From assembly GCF_001461035.1 (NCBI RefSeq), contig NZ_LNAM01000057.1, forward strand, positions 1-63,578: 63,578 bases of DNA, in the 5' to 3' direction. The first letter of the stretch is position 1, and every line of letters begins with the position of its first letter. Below are positions 43,610 through 52,495 of this stretch, one piece after another. The notes under the pieces are model-generated. The model saw only the letters and a list, made by a program, of their open reading frames with translations, made no database searches and had not been told where the DNA came from. Source of the DNA: Acetivibrio ethanolgignens (GTDB lineage Bacteria; Bacillota; Clostridia; Lachnospirales; Lachnospiraceae). Position numbers and translations under genes: made by a program.

Positions 43610-44578
43610 ATGGAACGCGACTATCATTTTGATAATTATAAAGCTTTTTTAATTTTATTAGTGGTAATTGGACATTTTATTTATCCGTTGCAGGAAGCTG
43701 TGAGTTGGACTCAGTATCTGCGGAAGGCAATCTTTTTATTCCATATGCCGGCTTTTATTTTTATCTCAGGATATTTTGCAAAACACAATGATTGGGAAAA
43801 GCTGGTAAAAAAATTTTTAGTTCCATATGTGATAATGCAGTTAGCAGTCTTTTTTATCCGGTTTCTTACACCTTTGAAGGACAGTAGATTTACTCTGGTT
43901 CAACCCTACTTTACCTTATGGTTTCTTCCCTGCTTGTTTTTCTGGCGGTTACTGATAGAACCGCTTTCCAGGGTGAAGGGAATTATCCCTTTCAGCTTCC
44001 TGGTAGGAATCCTAGCTGGTTTTGACCCTAAGATTGAGGAAATCTTTTCTTTATCACGAATGATTTGCTTCTTCCCGTTTTTCATTATGGGATATCGGTT
44101 CAATAAGGAAGCATTTCAAAGATATGCAAAAAGAGGAGAAGTAAAGGTAGCATCACTGGTAGGAATTATATTGATATTTGTAGTACTGGTTGGTTTTGCC
44201 CCTTACATTGATATGGAAAATTTTCTGTTTAGAGGTAGTTATACGCCAGAGCATCCATTCACAGGAGCGATTATGCGATGTGGACTTTATGCTGGAGGAT
44301 TAGTACTTACTTATTTGTTTATGGTGCTTCTTCCCTTGAAAAAATGTCCGCTTTCCTGGCTGGGAAAGAAAACTATGAGTGTTTATCTTTTTCATGGGAT
44401 TCTGGAACGAATATTTGAAGAAAGCCCCCTGGTTCCTTATTTTGAGAGTACCGAGGGGGCTGTCATAGTTATTTTATTTTCCGTACTTTTGACTTTTATC
44501 CTTGCAGGAAAGCCGTTTTCATCGCTGGCAGAAAAAATGGCGAGCCTGCCAATAGAGGGGTTAGTAAAGAAACTATAA
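43610..44578 (+). CDS. Membrane acyltransferase (acyltransferase family 3)
   Basis: A 322-residue protein with about ten membrane segments. The N-terminal block HFDNYKAFLILLVVIGHFIY followed by FLFHMPAFIFISGYFAKHN is typical of acyltransferase-3 proteins that O-acetylate cell-surface sugars. AAAGGAG precedes the ATG. It begins 16 bases after the exporter pair and may be co-transcribed; its 3' end overlaps the convergent udk by 6 bases. The acceptor is unknown. Confidence 0.8.
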   Translation: MERDYHFDNYKAFLILLVVIGHFIYPLQEAVSWTQYLRKAIFLFHMPAFIFISGYFAKHNDWEKLVKKFLVPYVIMQLAVFFIRFLTPLKDSRFTLVQPYFTLWFLPCLFFWRLLIEPLSRVKGIIPFSFLVGILAGFDPKIEEIFSLSRMICFFPFFIMGYRFNKEAFQRYAKRGEVKVASLVGIILIFVVLVGFAPYIDMENFLFRGSYTPEHPFTGAIMRCGLYAGGLVLTYLFMVLLPLKKCPLSWLGKKTMSVYLFHGILERIFEESPLVPYFESTEGAVIVILFSVLLTFILAGKPFSSLAEKMASLPIEGLVKKL

Positions 44579-45184
44579 AAATGCTTTAATTCTTTCAATC
44601 AGCATCTTTATAGCGACCTCATTCATACCGCCTCGGGGAATGATAATATCAGCATATTTCTTTGTTGGCTCTACAAACTGCTCATGCATTGGCTTTACAG
44701 TCTCACAGTATTGGGTAATGACAGACTGAAGACTGCGGCCACGCTCCTCTACATCCCGGAGAATGCGGCGGATAATCCGCTCGTCGGCATCTGTGTCGAC
44801 AAAAATCTTAATGTCCATCAGATTTCGAAGCTCTACATTTTCAAAAATTAAAAATCCCTCAACGATAATCACCTTGGCCGGATGAATAGTCGTTGTTTCC
44901 TTAGCCCGGTTATGGATGGCATAATCATAAATCGGCTCTTCAATGGATTGACCGGACTTTAAGGTTAGTATATCCTGAATCAGCCGTTCGGTATCGAAAG
45001 CAGTAGGATGGTCATAGTTTAATTTACATCGTTCTTCAAAGGGCATATCATCATGAGCCTTATAATAACAATCGTGGCTGATAAGCTCTACGCTTCCGGC
45101 AAATTCTTCCTTTAAGCGGTTAGCAACGGTGGTTTTTCCGGAGGCAGAACCGCCGGCAACTCCAATAATTACAATATCATGCAT
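44573..45184 (-). CDS. udk: Uridine kinase
   Basis: Phosphorylates uridine and cytidine in pyrimidine salvage. 203 residues with P-loop GVAGGSASGKTT at 8-19, ISHDCYYKAHDDMPFEER, the LNYDHPTAFD substrate segment and DADERIIRRILRDVEERGRS. AAGGAGC lies before the ATG. It is monocistronic with its own promoter. Confidence 0.95.
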   Translation of the reverse strand: MHDIVIIGVAGGSASGKTTVANRLKEEFAGSVELISHDCYYKAHDDMPFEERCKLNYDHPTAFDTERLIQDILTLKSGQSIEEPIYDYAIHNRAKETTTIHPAKVIIVEGFLIFENVELRNLMDIKIFVDTDADERIIRRILRDVEERGRSLQSVITQYCETVKPMHEQFVEPTKKYADIIIPRGGMNEVAIKMLIERIKAFL

Positions 45185-45220
45185 AGGAAAGCTCCTTCCA
45201 AAACAGTTTTACTGTAAATT

Positions 45221-45249
45221 ATTTTAGCATAGCAGTGGACATGCCGCAA
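45221..45249 (-). promoter_or_regulatory. Promoter of udk
   Basis: On the minus strand TTGCGG (45249-45244) and TAAAAT (45226-45221), 17-base spacer. Downstream, ACAGT-TTT-ACTGT is a small near-palindrome at about 45203-45215. Confidence 0.6.
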
Positions 45250-45264
45250 GGAGTTGTTTCTTTT

Positions 45265-45294
45265 TTGTAAAAAATTTGCTAAAATAGGTATAAA
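45265..45294 (+). promoter_or_regulatory. Promoter of the GNAT gene
   Basis: TTGTAA (45265-45270), 18-base spacer, TATAAA (45289-45294), 17 bases before the ATG. Confidence 0.5.
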
Positions 45295-45310
45295 AGAAAG
45301 GAAGGATATT

Positions 45311-46015
45311 ATGACAATCGAAGAAAAAGCGTTAAATTATCTGGAAAAGGATACATTGGCCCATATTGATATGATAGAGGTCATCAAAAGAGGCTTTGCA
45401 GATATACATTATGCAGGAGATGACGGTGTGGCAATGGCAGAAAAAAAGGGTGGTGTGCAGTATTTGTCTGTAACGCATCCAAAGGCAGGAGAACGGCTTT
45501 TATCCTTTTTTAATGAGAGAGTGCCTGTGATGGTACATCAGGATTTTTTGGCAGACCGGGCAGTTGAAAAGCTTAAACTAGCCGGGTACAATAAATGCCG
45601 TGAATTTACCTATCTGAAAAAGGAAAAGACCTATACAGAGGTAGAGGGAATTGAGATTTGCAAGCTTTCTATGGAGTGGCTTGATAAGGTGTCAGAGATT
45701 TACCATCTGATAGATAATCCAGAATATATAAGGCTTTTACTGGAGGAAGGTGTTATGCACGGAGCCTTTATTGAGGGAGAGCTGGCCGGCTTTATCGGCA
45801 TGCATACAGAAGGCTGCATGGGACTTTTGGAGGTGCTGCCAGAGTACCGCCGCAGGGGAATCGGAGAAATCCTGGAGCGGTATATGATAGACTGGAATCT
45901 GGAAAGGGGCTTTGTACCGTTCTGTCAGGTGTTTACAGATAATGAGGCATCCCTAAGGCTACAGGAAAAGCTGGGATTAACACCTTCTGACAAATACCTG
46001 TGGTGGGTATATTAA
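45311..46015 (+). CDS. GNAT family N-acetyltransferase
   Basis: A 234-residue protein. The C-terminal GNAT fold (about 120-234) has the acetyl-CoA loop LPEYRRRGIGEILERYM and the terminal DNEASLRLQEKLGL. The N-terminal half is helical and unassigned. The ATG at 45311 has GGAAGG upstream; the longer frame from 45254 runs across the promoter. Substrate unknown. It is a single gene between udk and the SDR gene. Confidence 0.8.
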   Translation: MTIEEKALNYLEKDTLAHIDMIEVIKRGFADIHYAGDDGVAMAEKKGGVQYLSVTHPKAGERLLSFFNERVPVMVHQDFLADRAVEKLKLAGYNKCREFTYLKKEKTYTEVEGIEICKLSMEWLDKVSEIYHLIDNPEYIRLLLEEGVMHGAFIEGELAGFIGMHTEGCMGLLEVLPEYRRRGIGEILERYMIDWNLERGFVPFCQVFTDNEASLRLQEKLGLTPSDKYLWWVY

Positions 46016-46151
46016 ATGAGAAAAGGTTGGCTGAAAAAATAATGAAATTCGGTTGATTTCTGTTCTTAAATGAGATATATTAAAAATACACCTGTCTCAC
46101 ATTTGCTTTGAGTGTGGCAGAATGTGGAAATAAAGAAGGAGGAATTGTATT

Positions 46152-46955
46152 ATGGACAGATTAAAAGATAAGGTTGCTATTGTTACAGGATCCACAAGTG
46201 GAATAGGCATCGGTATTGCAAAGCTCTATGCTGCAGAAGGGGCTAAAGTAGTTATCTGTGGACGCAGGGAAGAAAAAGGCCAGGCTGTAGTAGATGCAAT
46301 TGTCAGAGAGGGCGGAGAGGCCTCCTTTCATTTTATGGATATTACTGATCCGGTCAGTGTTGAAAAGCTTTTTTCTGATACCGCTGAAAAATACGGAAAA
46401 ATTGATGTTTTGGTTAACAATGCTGCCAATGTGGCATTGAAGGACGGCCGTGTAGATGAACTAACCTTGGAAATGTGGGATGCTATTTTTCAGAGTGATA
46501 TGCGTGGTACTTTTTATGCTACCAAGTGTGTGATTCCCTATATGGAAAAAAATGAAAATGGCGGTTCTATCGTCAATATCGGTTCTATGGCTTCCTGTGG
46601 CGGTGACCTTGGTTCTACTGCTTATGCCTGTGCAAAGGCTGGTGTCGATATGTTGACAAAATCTACAGCTCTTCAGTATGGAAAGAAGAATATCCGCTGC
46701 AACTGTGTCCGTCCTGGCCTGATTGTCACACCACAGAATGAAGCACATGTGCCACAAGCTCTGAAGGATATTTTCTTAAGTAATATTATGGTAAACCGTT
46801 ATGGGTGTCCGGAGGATATCGGATATCTATGCGTATATCTTGGTTCGGATGAGAGTAATTATGTAACAGGACAGGTTATGACAGTAGATGGCGGCTTGAA
46901 TGCCCATGTTTCTACGGTTGCCCAGTTTAAAGAACTGAGCTCCCGTACATGGTAA
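46152..46955 (+). CDS. Short-chain dehydrogenase/reductase
   Basis: A 267-residue classical SDR. NAD(P)-binding TGSTSGIGIGIAK, NNAAN in the middle, catalytic Ser in NIGSMASCGG and the YACAK Tyr-Lys pair are all present, then CVRPGLIVTPQNE. The C-terminus VTGQVMTVDGGLN is typical. The length and pattern resemble gut clostridial hydroxysteroid or sugar-alcohol dehydrogenases, but the substrate cannot be read from sequence. AAGGAGGA precedes the ATG. It stands alone, flanked by a 136-base upstream region and a terminator. Confidence 0.82.
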   Translation: MDRLKDKVAIVTGSTSGIGIGIAKLYAAEGAKVVICGRREEKGQAVVDAIVREGGEASFHFMDITDPVSVEKLFSDTAEKYGKIDVLVNNAANVALKDGRVDELTLEMWDAIFQSDMRGTFYATKCVIPYMEKNENGGSIVNIGSMASCGGDLGSTAYACAKAGVDMLTKSTALQYGKKNIRCNCVRPGLIVTPQNEAHVPQALKDIFLSNIMVNRYGCPEDIGYLCVYLGSDESNYVTGQVMTVDGGLNAHVSTVAQFKELSSRTW

Positions 46956-46975
46956 GAGCCAAAACAGTGTAAGAT

Positions 46976-47009
46976 GAGGCAGGAGGCCTTTAGTCTCCTG
47001 TCTTTTTTT
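46976..47009 (+). terminator. Terminator after the SDR gene
   Basis: GGCAGGAG (46978-46985) pairs with CTCCTGTC (46995-47002, one G-U) and is followed by seven T. Confidence 0.85.
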
Positions 47010-47012
47010 CGC

Positions 47013-47041
47013 TTTACAGAAAAGGCAGTTTCGTATAAAAT
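47013..47041 (+). promoter_or_regulatory. Promoter of the methyltransferase and hslO genes
   Basis: TTTACA (47013-47018), 17-base spacer, TAAAAT (47036-47041), 26 bases before the ATG. Confidence 0.55.
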
Positions 47042-47066
47042 AGAAAGATAGAAAAGAGGTTTTGCT

Positions 47067-47840
47067 ATGGAGGCCTATACCGGATTTGCACAGGTGTATG
47101 ATGAGCTCATGGATAACATTCCCTATGAGAAATGGGGTAGCTATCTTTTAGGACTTTTAAAGGAATATGGTGTTAACAAGGGACTGGTGCTGGATATGGG
47201 CTGCGGCACCGGGAGTATTACAGAGCTTTTACATGAAGCAGGCTATAACATGATTGGTATTGATAATTCTGAGGATATGCTGTCGATTGCCCGGGAAAAG
47301 GCAATGGATAAGGGAATGGATATTCTCTATCTTTTACAGGATATGCGGGAATTTGAGCTTTATGGTACGGTAGCTGCTATTGTCAGTATCTGTGACAGTA
47401 TGAATTATATTACAGAGGAAGAGGAACTTTTAGAGGTATTCCGTCTGGCTAATAACTATCTGGATCCAGGCGGGCTCTTTATTTTTGATTTGAATACACC
47501 ATATAAGTATGAAGAGCTTTTGGCAGATAATGTAATTGCAGAAAACAGAGAGGATTGTGCTTTTATCTGGGAAAACTATTATGATAGGGAAAACCGGATA
47601 AATGAATATGATTTAAGCATCTATGTAGAAGAGGAGGAGGATTTGTTCCGCCGTTACAGTGAGGTGCATTATCAGAAGGCGTATCCGTTGGAGCTTGTAA
47701 GGAAGCTTCTTGAAAAAGCAGGGATGGAGTTTGTGACGGCCTATGATGCCTTTACAAGGGAGCCGCCTAAGGCAGATAGTGAACGGATTTATGTAATTGC
47801 CAGAGAGAAAATGCAGGAAGGAAAGCTTTATCTTTCTTAA
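47067..47840 (+). CDS. Class I SAM-dependent methyltransferase
   Basis: A 257-residue cytoplasmic methyltransferase. The SAM site LDMGCGTGSITELLHEAG lies at about 41-58, then GIDNSEDMLSIAREKA and DMREF. The N-terminal FAQVYDELMDNIPYEKW is typical of a family common in Firmicutes without a known substrate. It is 27 bases before hslO and probably co-transcribed with it. Confidence 0.8.
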   Translation: MEAYTGFAQVYDELMDNIPYEKWGSYLLGLLKEYGVNKGLVLDMGCGTGSITELLHEAGYNMIGIDNSEDMLSIAREKAMDKGMDILYLLQDMREFELYGTVAAIVSICDSMNYITEEEELLEVFRLANNYLDPGGLFIFDLNTPYKYEELLADNVIAENREDCAFIWENYYDRENRINEYDLSIYVEEEEDLFRRYSEVHYQKAYPLELVRKLLEKAGMEFVTAYDAFTREPPKADSERIYVIAREKMQEGKLYLS

Positions 47841-47867
47841 GAGAATGCAGAATAGAAAGGGAAAATT

Positions 47868-48746
47868 ATGAGTGATTATATTGTAAGAGCAACGGCAGCG
47901 GATAATCAGATTCGTGCCTTTGCAGCAACGACAAAGGAGCTGGTAGAGCGCGCCAGAAGTGTGCATAATACAAGTCCGGTGGCAACAGCAGCACTGGGGC
48001 GTCTTCTCACAGCAGGAAGTATGATGGGAGCAATGATGAAGGGGGAAAAGGATATACTTACCCTTCAGATTAAGTGCAGTGGACCTATCGGAGGCTTGAC
48101 AGTAACCGCTGATAGCAAGGCCAAAGTAAAAGGCTATGTGAATAATCCGGAGGTAATGCTTCCCCCAACTAGTAAGGGAAAGCTGGATGTTGGCGGTGCC
48201 TTAGATTTAGGAATTTTAAGTGTTATTAAGGATATGGGCTTGAAAGAGCCATATGTAGGGCAGACTCAGCTGGTTTCCGGTGAAATTGCAGAGGATCTGA
48301 CCTATTATTTTGCAAGCTCTGAGCAGGTACCTTCCTCTGTGGCACTGGGAGTTCTGATGAATAAGGATAATACGGTGCGGCAGGCAGGAGGCTTTTTAAT
48401 TCAGCTGATGCCTTTTGCAGAGGAGCGGGTAATTGCCGGACTGGAAAAGAAGATTGCGGAAATTCATTCCATTACAGAACTTTTAGATAAAGAAATGAGT
48501 CCGGAGGCGATTTTGGATTATATTTTAGGTGATTTTGGTCTGGAGATTATGGATACGGTAGAGACTTCTTTTTACTGCAACTGTACAAAGAAACGTGTGG
48601 AAAAGGCTATTGTAAGTATTGGAAGAAAGGATATTCAGGAGATGATTGACGATAATGAGCCAATCGAAGTAAACTGCCACTTCTGCAATACCAGCTACCA
48701 TTTTTCTGTAGAAGAATTAAAGGAAATTTTAAAACGGAGCCACTAA
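47868..48746 (+). CDS. hslO: Redox-regulated chaperone Hsp33
   Basis: A 292-residue cytoplasmic holdase activated by oxidation. The N-terminal domain begins SDYIVRATAADNQIRAFAA, and the four zinc-binding cysteines are present at the C-terminus as CNC and CHFC (YCNCTKKRVEKAI; VNCHFCNTSYHFS). AAAGGGAAA lies before the ATG. Preceded by the methyltransferase gene. Confidence 0.95.
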   Translation: MSDYIVRATAADNQIRAFAATTKELVERARSVHNTSPVATAALGRLLTAGSMMGAMMKGEKDILTLQIKCSGPIGGLTVTADSKAKVKGYVNNPEVMLPPTSKGKLDVGGALDLGILSVIKDMGLKEPYVGQTQLVSGEIAEDLTYYFASSEQVPSSVALGVLMNKDNTVRQAGGFLIQLMPFAEERVIAGLEKKIAEIHSITELLDKEMSPEAILDYILGDFGLEIMDTVETSFYCNCTKKRVEKAIVSIGRKDIQEMIDDNEPIEVNCHFCNTSYHFSVEELKEILKRSH

Positions 48747-48841
48747 AGTAAGCAAGGAATTTCGAAAGAATGACATAGATATGACACAGGAGTAGAATAA
48801 AATCTGGAGTATACTGGAAAAGATACGAGGGAGGCAGACAA

Positions 48842-51463
48842 ATGAAGAGAAAAATGGTAATGGCAGTGTTGCTTGCAGTTGGACTTACCGGCATCTGTCA
48901 GTTTTCCGATAACGTAGGAGTGACAATACCGTATACAGCCTATGCGGCAAATGCTGGTACAGTGACAGGAAGCAGCTTGAGAGTCCGCACCGGAGCAGGT
49001 ACGGATAAAGCAGCCTTAACCTATAATGGAAGCAGTGTAATGCTTTCCAAAGGAACAAAAGTTACGATAAAAAAAGCAGTTGAGGAGGGAGAGACAACCT
49101 GGTATCAAGTATCCTTTTCCTATTCTGGGAAAACTCTGACAGGATATGTGTCTGGTGATTATGTGAAGGTAACAGAGGAGACAGACGACAGTAGTAGCAA
49201 AGCTACTGATAGTACAAGTACCACAGCAGCTGCCAGCTTAAATGCACCGGCCAGGGTGATGGCAGACAGTCTAAACGTGAGAAAAACAGCCTCTACCAAA
49301 GGAACAAAGGTGACTTCTTTAAAGAAGGGTGCAAGTGTAAAGGTTTTAAAGGAAAAGCTTGTCAGTGGGAAAAAATGGTATTATATTTCCTGCACGGTTA
49401 ATAAAAAGACACAAAAGGGCTATGTATTGAGTGATTATGTCAGTCTGACTCTATCAAAAAATCTGGCTGGTACGATTAACAGCTCTTCTGCTGTTAAGAT
49501 AAGAAAGGGAGCCGGTACAGACAAGCCATATTTAAAGGTGAGTGATAAGACAGTATCCTTAAAGAAAGGTACGGATGTTGTGGTAAAAAAGGAAGCAGTT
49601 GATACAAAAGGAAACAAATGGCTGCAGATTTCCTTCTATTATAATAATAAGCTGTATTCCGGTTATGTGAATGCAGAAAAGATAAAGCTTTCCGGAGTAA
49701 TTACTGTGACAGGTAAGGTTACTGGTACCGATGCCCTTAATGTGCGGGTAGCAGCTGGAACAGATAAAAAGCAGCTTACCTATGGAAAGACGGCAGTGAA
49801 GCTCAAGAAAGATACCAGCATTAATATTCTGGGACAAACGGAGGTAAAAGGAACTATATGGTATCAGGGAAGCTTTTCTTATGAAGGGAAGACCCTGAAA
49901 GGTTTTGTATCTAGTGATTACATCAAGATAACCCAGACAACAAATGTACCTGCATCTATAAAGAAGGCTGCTGATGGAGAAACAGAAGAAAAGCCGGATG
50001 CAAATACCAATACTGATGATACCAATACTGATAATACCAATACCGATAATGCGAATACTGACAATACGAATACGGATACCAGTGAGGTTACAGATACCAA
50101 CCCTGGTATGGAACAGCCGATGTCAAGTGTAGAGTTTGAAGCCTATATGACAGAACAGGGCTTCCCTGAGACTTATAAAAATAATCTCAGGGTACTTCAT
50201 GAAAAGCATCCAACTTGGATATTTAGGGCATATCAGACAGGGCTTGACTGGGAAACTGTCATTACCAAGGAGTCTAAGGCAGGACTGAACCTGATTAGTA
50301 AAAATAAGGCAAATGGCTGGAAATCTTACGCAGAAAAGGCATATGACTGGGCAACAGATACCTTTATTCCATATGATGGAAGTACCTGGGTTACAGCATC
50401 GACAGAAGCTATTGCTTATTATATGGATCCTAGGAACTTTCTGACGGAAAGAGCGATATTCCAGTTTGAGGCTCTTGAGTACCAGAGCGAATACGAAACA
50501 GTAGATGGCGTAGAAAAAATTCTTGCTAATACACCGTTATATCAGAAGACTTTTACCTATATAGATGATGTAACAGGAGAAACAAAGGAAATTACCTATG
50601 CACAGGCCTTTATGGATGCGGCGGCAGCTTCTGGTGTTAGTCCATATCATTTAGCTTCCAGGGTGAAGCAGGAGGTAGTCATTGGAACAACGAGCTTAAG
50701 CAGCTCTGTAAGCGGCATGGTTTCTGGCTATGAGGGATATTATAATTTTTACAATATTGGGGCAACCCATAGTACTCAGAGCGGTGGAGCTGTTGCTAAC
50801 GGACTCGCCTTTGCCAAAGGAGATTCCAGAACGACGGCAGCAGGAAAAATTGAATATCTGATTCCATGGGATAACCAATATAAGGCTATCGTAGGTGGAG
50901 CAAAATATATTGGAAAGCAGTATATTAACCGTGGACAGAATACGATTTACCTGCAGAAGTTTAATGTAACAGCGACTTCGACCTACAGCCACCAGTATAT
51001 GGCCAATGTGGAAGCGGCTAATTCAGAAGCTACGAAGCTGTATAATGGCTATGTTTCTATGCTTGACAGTATGCCGATTGTATTTAATATTCCGGTATAT
51101 CAAAATATGCCGGAAAGTGCAGCGGGTACACCAGGTATTGTACCGAGCCCGAATAACTGGCTGAAAATGCTGAAACTTGGAAACTACAGCCTAATGCCGG
51201 AATTTAGTGCAAAGGACGGAGGTAAAGTAGCGTACTCGCTGAATTTGACGGGTTTAACAGACAGCAGTCTTTTACTTACTGCTGTTCCGGTATCCAGTAA
51301 GGCGGCAGTAGAAGTAAGACTTTTGGTAAATGGAAACGAAAGCAGTCTTGGAAATGGAACTACAGCTACGATACCAGTGAATACAGGAACCAGTGAACTA
51401 AAAATTGTTGTTACAGCTGAAACAGGTGTAACCAATACGTATACAATTACAATTATAAAATAG
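48842..51463 (+). CDS. Secreted SH3-repeat endo-beta-N-acetylglucosaminidase
   Basis: An 873-residue exported peptidoglycan hydrolase. A signal peptide ends near AYAANAG (about 37). Four bacterial SH3 repeats follow (about 37-112, 138-196, 205-280, 288-360), each with a variant of the LNVR/LRVR-x-GAGT core; a linker of repeated Asn-Thr-Asp units spans about 380-421; a glucosaminidase domain (GH73-like, about 430-740) has its probable catalytic Glu in SRVKQEVVIG at about 610; the last 90 residues are a cadherin-like beta-sandwich. It likely trims its own cell wall during growth or separation. GGGAGG is upstream of the ATG. No terminator separates it from the next gene. Confidence 0.85.
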   Translation: MKRKMVMAVLLAVGLTGICQFSDNVGVTIPYTAYAANAGTVTGSSLRVRTGAGTDKAALTYNGSSVMLSKGTKVTIKKAVEEGETTWYQVSFSYSGKTLTGYVSGDYVKVTEETDDSSSKATDSTSTTAAASLNAPARVMADSLNVRKTASTKGTKVTSLKKGASVKVLKEKLVSGKKWYYISCTVNKKTQKGYVLSDYVSLTLSKNLAGTINSSSAVKIRKGAGTDKPYLKVSDKTVSLKKGTDVVVKKEAVDTKGNKWLQISFYYNNKLYSGYVNAEKIKLSGVITVTGKVTGTDALNVRVAAGTDKKQLTYGKTAVKLKKDTSINILGQTEVKGTIWYQGSFSYEGKTLKGFVSSDYIKITQTTNVPASIKKAADGETEEKPDANTNTDDTNTDNTNTDNANTDNTNTDTSEVTDTNPGMEQPMSSVEFEAYMTEQGFPETYKNNLRVLHEKHPTWIFRAYQTGLDWETVITKESKAGLNLISKNKANGWKSYAEKAYDWATDTFIPYDGSTWVTASTEAIAYYMDPRNFLTERAIFQFEALEYQSEYETVDGVEKILANTPLYQKTFTYIDDVTGETKEITYAQAFMDAAAASGVSPYHLASRVKQEVVIGTTSLSSSVSGMVSGYEGYYNFYNIGATHSTQSGGAVANGLAFAKGDSRTTAAGKIEYLIPWDNQYKAIVGGAKYIGKQYINRGQNTIYLQKFNVTATSTYSHQYMANVEAANSEATKLYNGYVSMLDSMPIVFNIPVYQNMPESAAGTPGIVPSPNNWLKMLKLGNYSLMPEFSAKDGGKVAYSLNLTGLTDSSLLLTAVPVSSKAAVEVRLLVNGNESSLGNGTTATIPVNTGTSELKIVVTAETGVTNTYTITIIK

Positions 51464-51477
51464 CAGGAAGGCACAGT

Positions 51478-52029
51478 ATGAGAATTGGATTAGTCAGGCA
51501 TTTTAAAGTGCATTGTCCCCACAAAAGAATGATGACATCGGAGGAATTCAGAGAGTGGTCAGAGCGTTATGAGCATTCCCGGGTAATTAAGAAGCCGGTG
51601 GAGATGTATGGTATCGAATGGGATATCTGTTACTCTAGTGATTTGCCGCGGGCAGTAACTACGGCCCGGGAGGTTTACAGCGGAAATATCTATTTTGATA
51701 GGCTGTTGCGGGAGGTGGATAATGCACCCTTTATTCACTCAGAAAGGATTCGCCTGCCTTTTGAAATATGGCATGTCTGCGGGCGGCTGGCTTGGCTGTT
51801 CCGCTCTAAAAGCCAGCCGGAGTCGATTCAGGGAACCAGAAGACGGATTAACCAGTTTCTGGACCAGATTGACTGGTCAAAGGAAAATGTGCTGATTGTG
51901 TTTCATGGATTTATGCTGTATAATTTCCAGAGGGAGCTTAAAAAGAGAGGCTTTGAAGGAAAGACAGTTCGGCACGTAAAAAATGGATATCTCTACGAAT
52001 ATGTAAGAGAAGATGCAAAGAAAAGATAG
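51478..52029 (+). CDS. Histidine phosphatase superfamily protein
   Basis: A 183-residue protein with the phosphatase-superfamily N-terminus LVRHFK (Gly of the usual RHG replaced by Phe) and the second catalytic His in VFHGFM. Phosphatase or mutase activity is plausible, though the RHF variant leaves catalysis uncertain. It begins 14 bases after the glucosaminidase gene with AGGAAGG upstream, so it may share that transcript. Substrate unknown. Confidence 0.7.
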   Translation: MRIGLVRHFKVHCPHKRMMTSEEFREWSERYEHSRVIKKPVEMYGIEWDICYSSDLPRAVTTAREVYSGNIYFDRLLREVDNAPFIHSERIRLPFEIWHVCGRLAWLFRSKSQPESIQGTRRRINQFLDQIDWSKENVLIVFHGFMLYNFQRELKKRGFEGKTVRHVKNGYLYEYVREDAKKR

Positions 52030-52033
52030 AAGT

Positions 52034-52066
52034 AACGGACCGGTTAACCTTGCAAACCGGTCCGTT
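52034..52066 (+). terminator. Perfect 12-bp hairpin between the phosphatase and the clp operon
   Basis: AACGGACCGGTT (52034-52045) and AACCGGTCCGTT (52055-52066) are perfectly complementary with a 9-base loop. GTGTG follows rather than a T-run, so terminator action is uncertain; the 3' arm also lies between the -35 and -10 boxes of the next promoter and could be an operator. Confidence 0.5.
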
Positions 52067-52078
52067 GTGTGTTATAGT
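52050..52078 (+). promoter_or_regulatory. Promoter of the GntR-mcsA-mcsB-clpC operon
   Basis: TTGCAA (52050-52055), 17-base spacer, TATAGT (52073-52078), with a TG two bases before the -10 box. No CtsR heptad repeats (GGTCAAA type) are visible. Confidence 0.6.
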
Positions 52079-52089
52079 ATCTGTATAAC
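52071..52089 (+). promoter_or_regulatory. Inverted-repeat operator over the clp operon promoter
   Basis: GTTATA (52071-52076) and TATAAC (52084-52089) form a perfect 6-base inverted repeat with 7-base centre, covering the -10 box and the transcription start. The GT...AC ends fit operators of GntR-type regulators; the first gene of the operon encodes one, so autorepression is likely. Confidence 0.6.
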
Positions 52090-52115
52090 AAATATAACTG
52101 TAAGGTGGTGATAAT

Positions 52116-52493
52116 GTGCTTGTTACGATAGATTTTAACAGTGAAGAAGCAATCTATGTGCAGCTTAGGAATCAGATTATCATAGGAATTGCTGCAGAAG
52201 AGATCCAGGAGGGGGACAGCCTGCCATCCGTGCGGGAGCTTGCTGACAATATTGGAATTAATATGCATACAGTAAATAAAGCCTACAGTATATTAAAGCA
52301 GGAGGGATACCTGAAGCTGGACCGGCGTCGGGGAGCAGTTATCGCTGTTGATGCAGATAAGCTTCAGGCAAAAGAAGACATGGCAGAGGCTATGCGGGTA
52401 ATTATGGCTGAGGGCATCTGTAAAAATATATCCTGCCAGGAAATTCATGAGCTGGTGGATCAGGTTTATGCAGAATTTAAAAAGGAGGGATGA
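52116..52493 (+). CDS. GntR family transcriptional regulator, YtrA subfamily
   Basis: A 125-residue regulator: winged helix (about 10-76, with IYVQLRNQIIIGIAAEEIQE, LPSVRELADNIGINMHTVNK and LKLDRRRGAVIAV), then a short dimerising helix of about 45 residues as in YtrA-type GntR proteins, without a ligand-binding domain. GTG start preceded by AGGTGGTGA. It is the first gene of the clp stress operon, where ctsR normally stands, and is joined to mcsA by close spacing (2 bases). It probably represses this operon; the signal is unknown. Confidence 0.88.
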   Translation: MLVTIDFNSEEAIYVQLRNQIIIGIAAEEIQEGDSLPSVRELADNIGINMHTVNKAYSILKQEGYLKLDRRRGAVIAVDADKLQAKEDMAEAMRVIMAEGICKNISCQEIHELVDQVYAEFKKEG

Positions 52494-52495
52494 TA

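Noticed and set aside
50000-50105. Repeated Asn-Thr-Asp codons in the glucosaminidase gene as a possible CRISPR-like or phase-variable repeat
   Set aside because: It is a short degenerate in-frame linker; units vary and no spacer structure exists.
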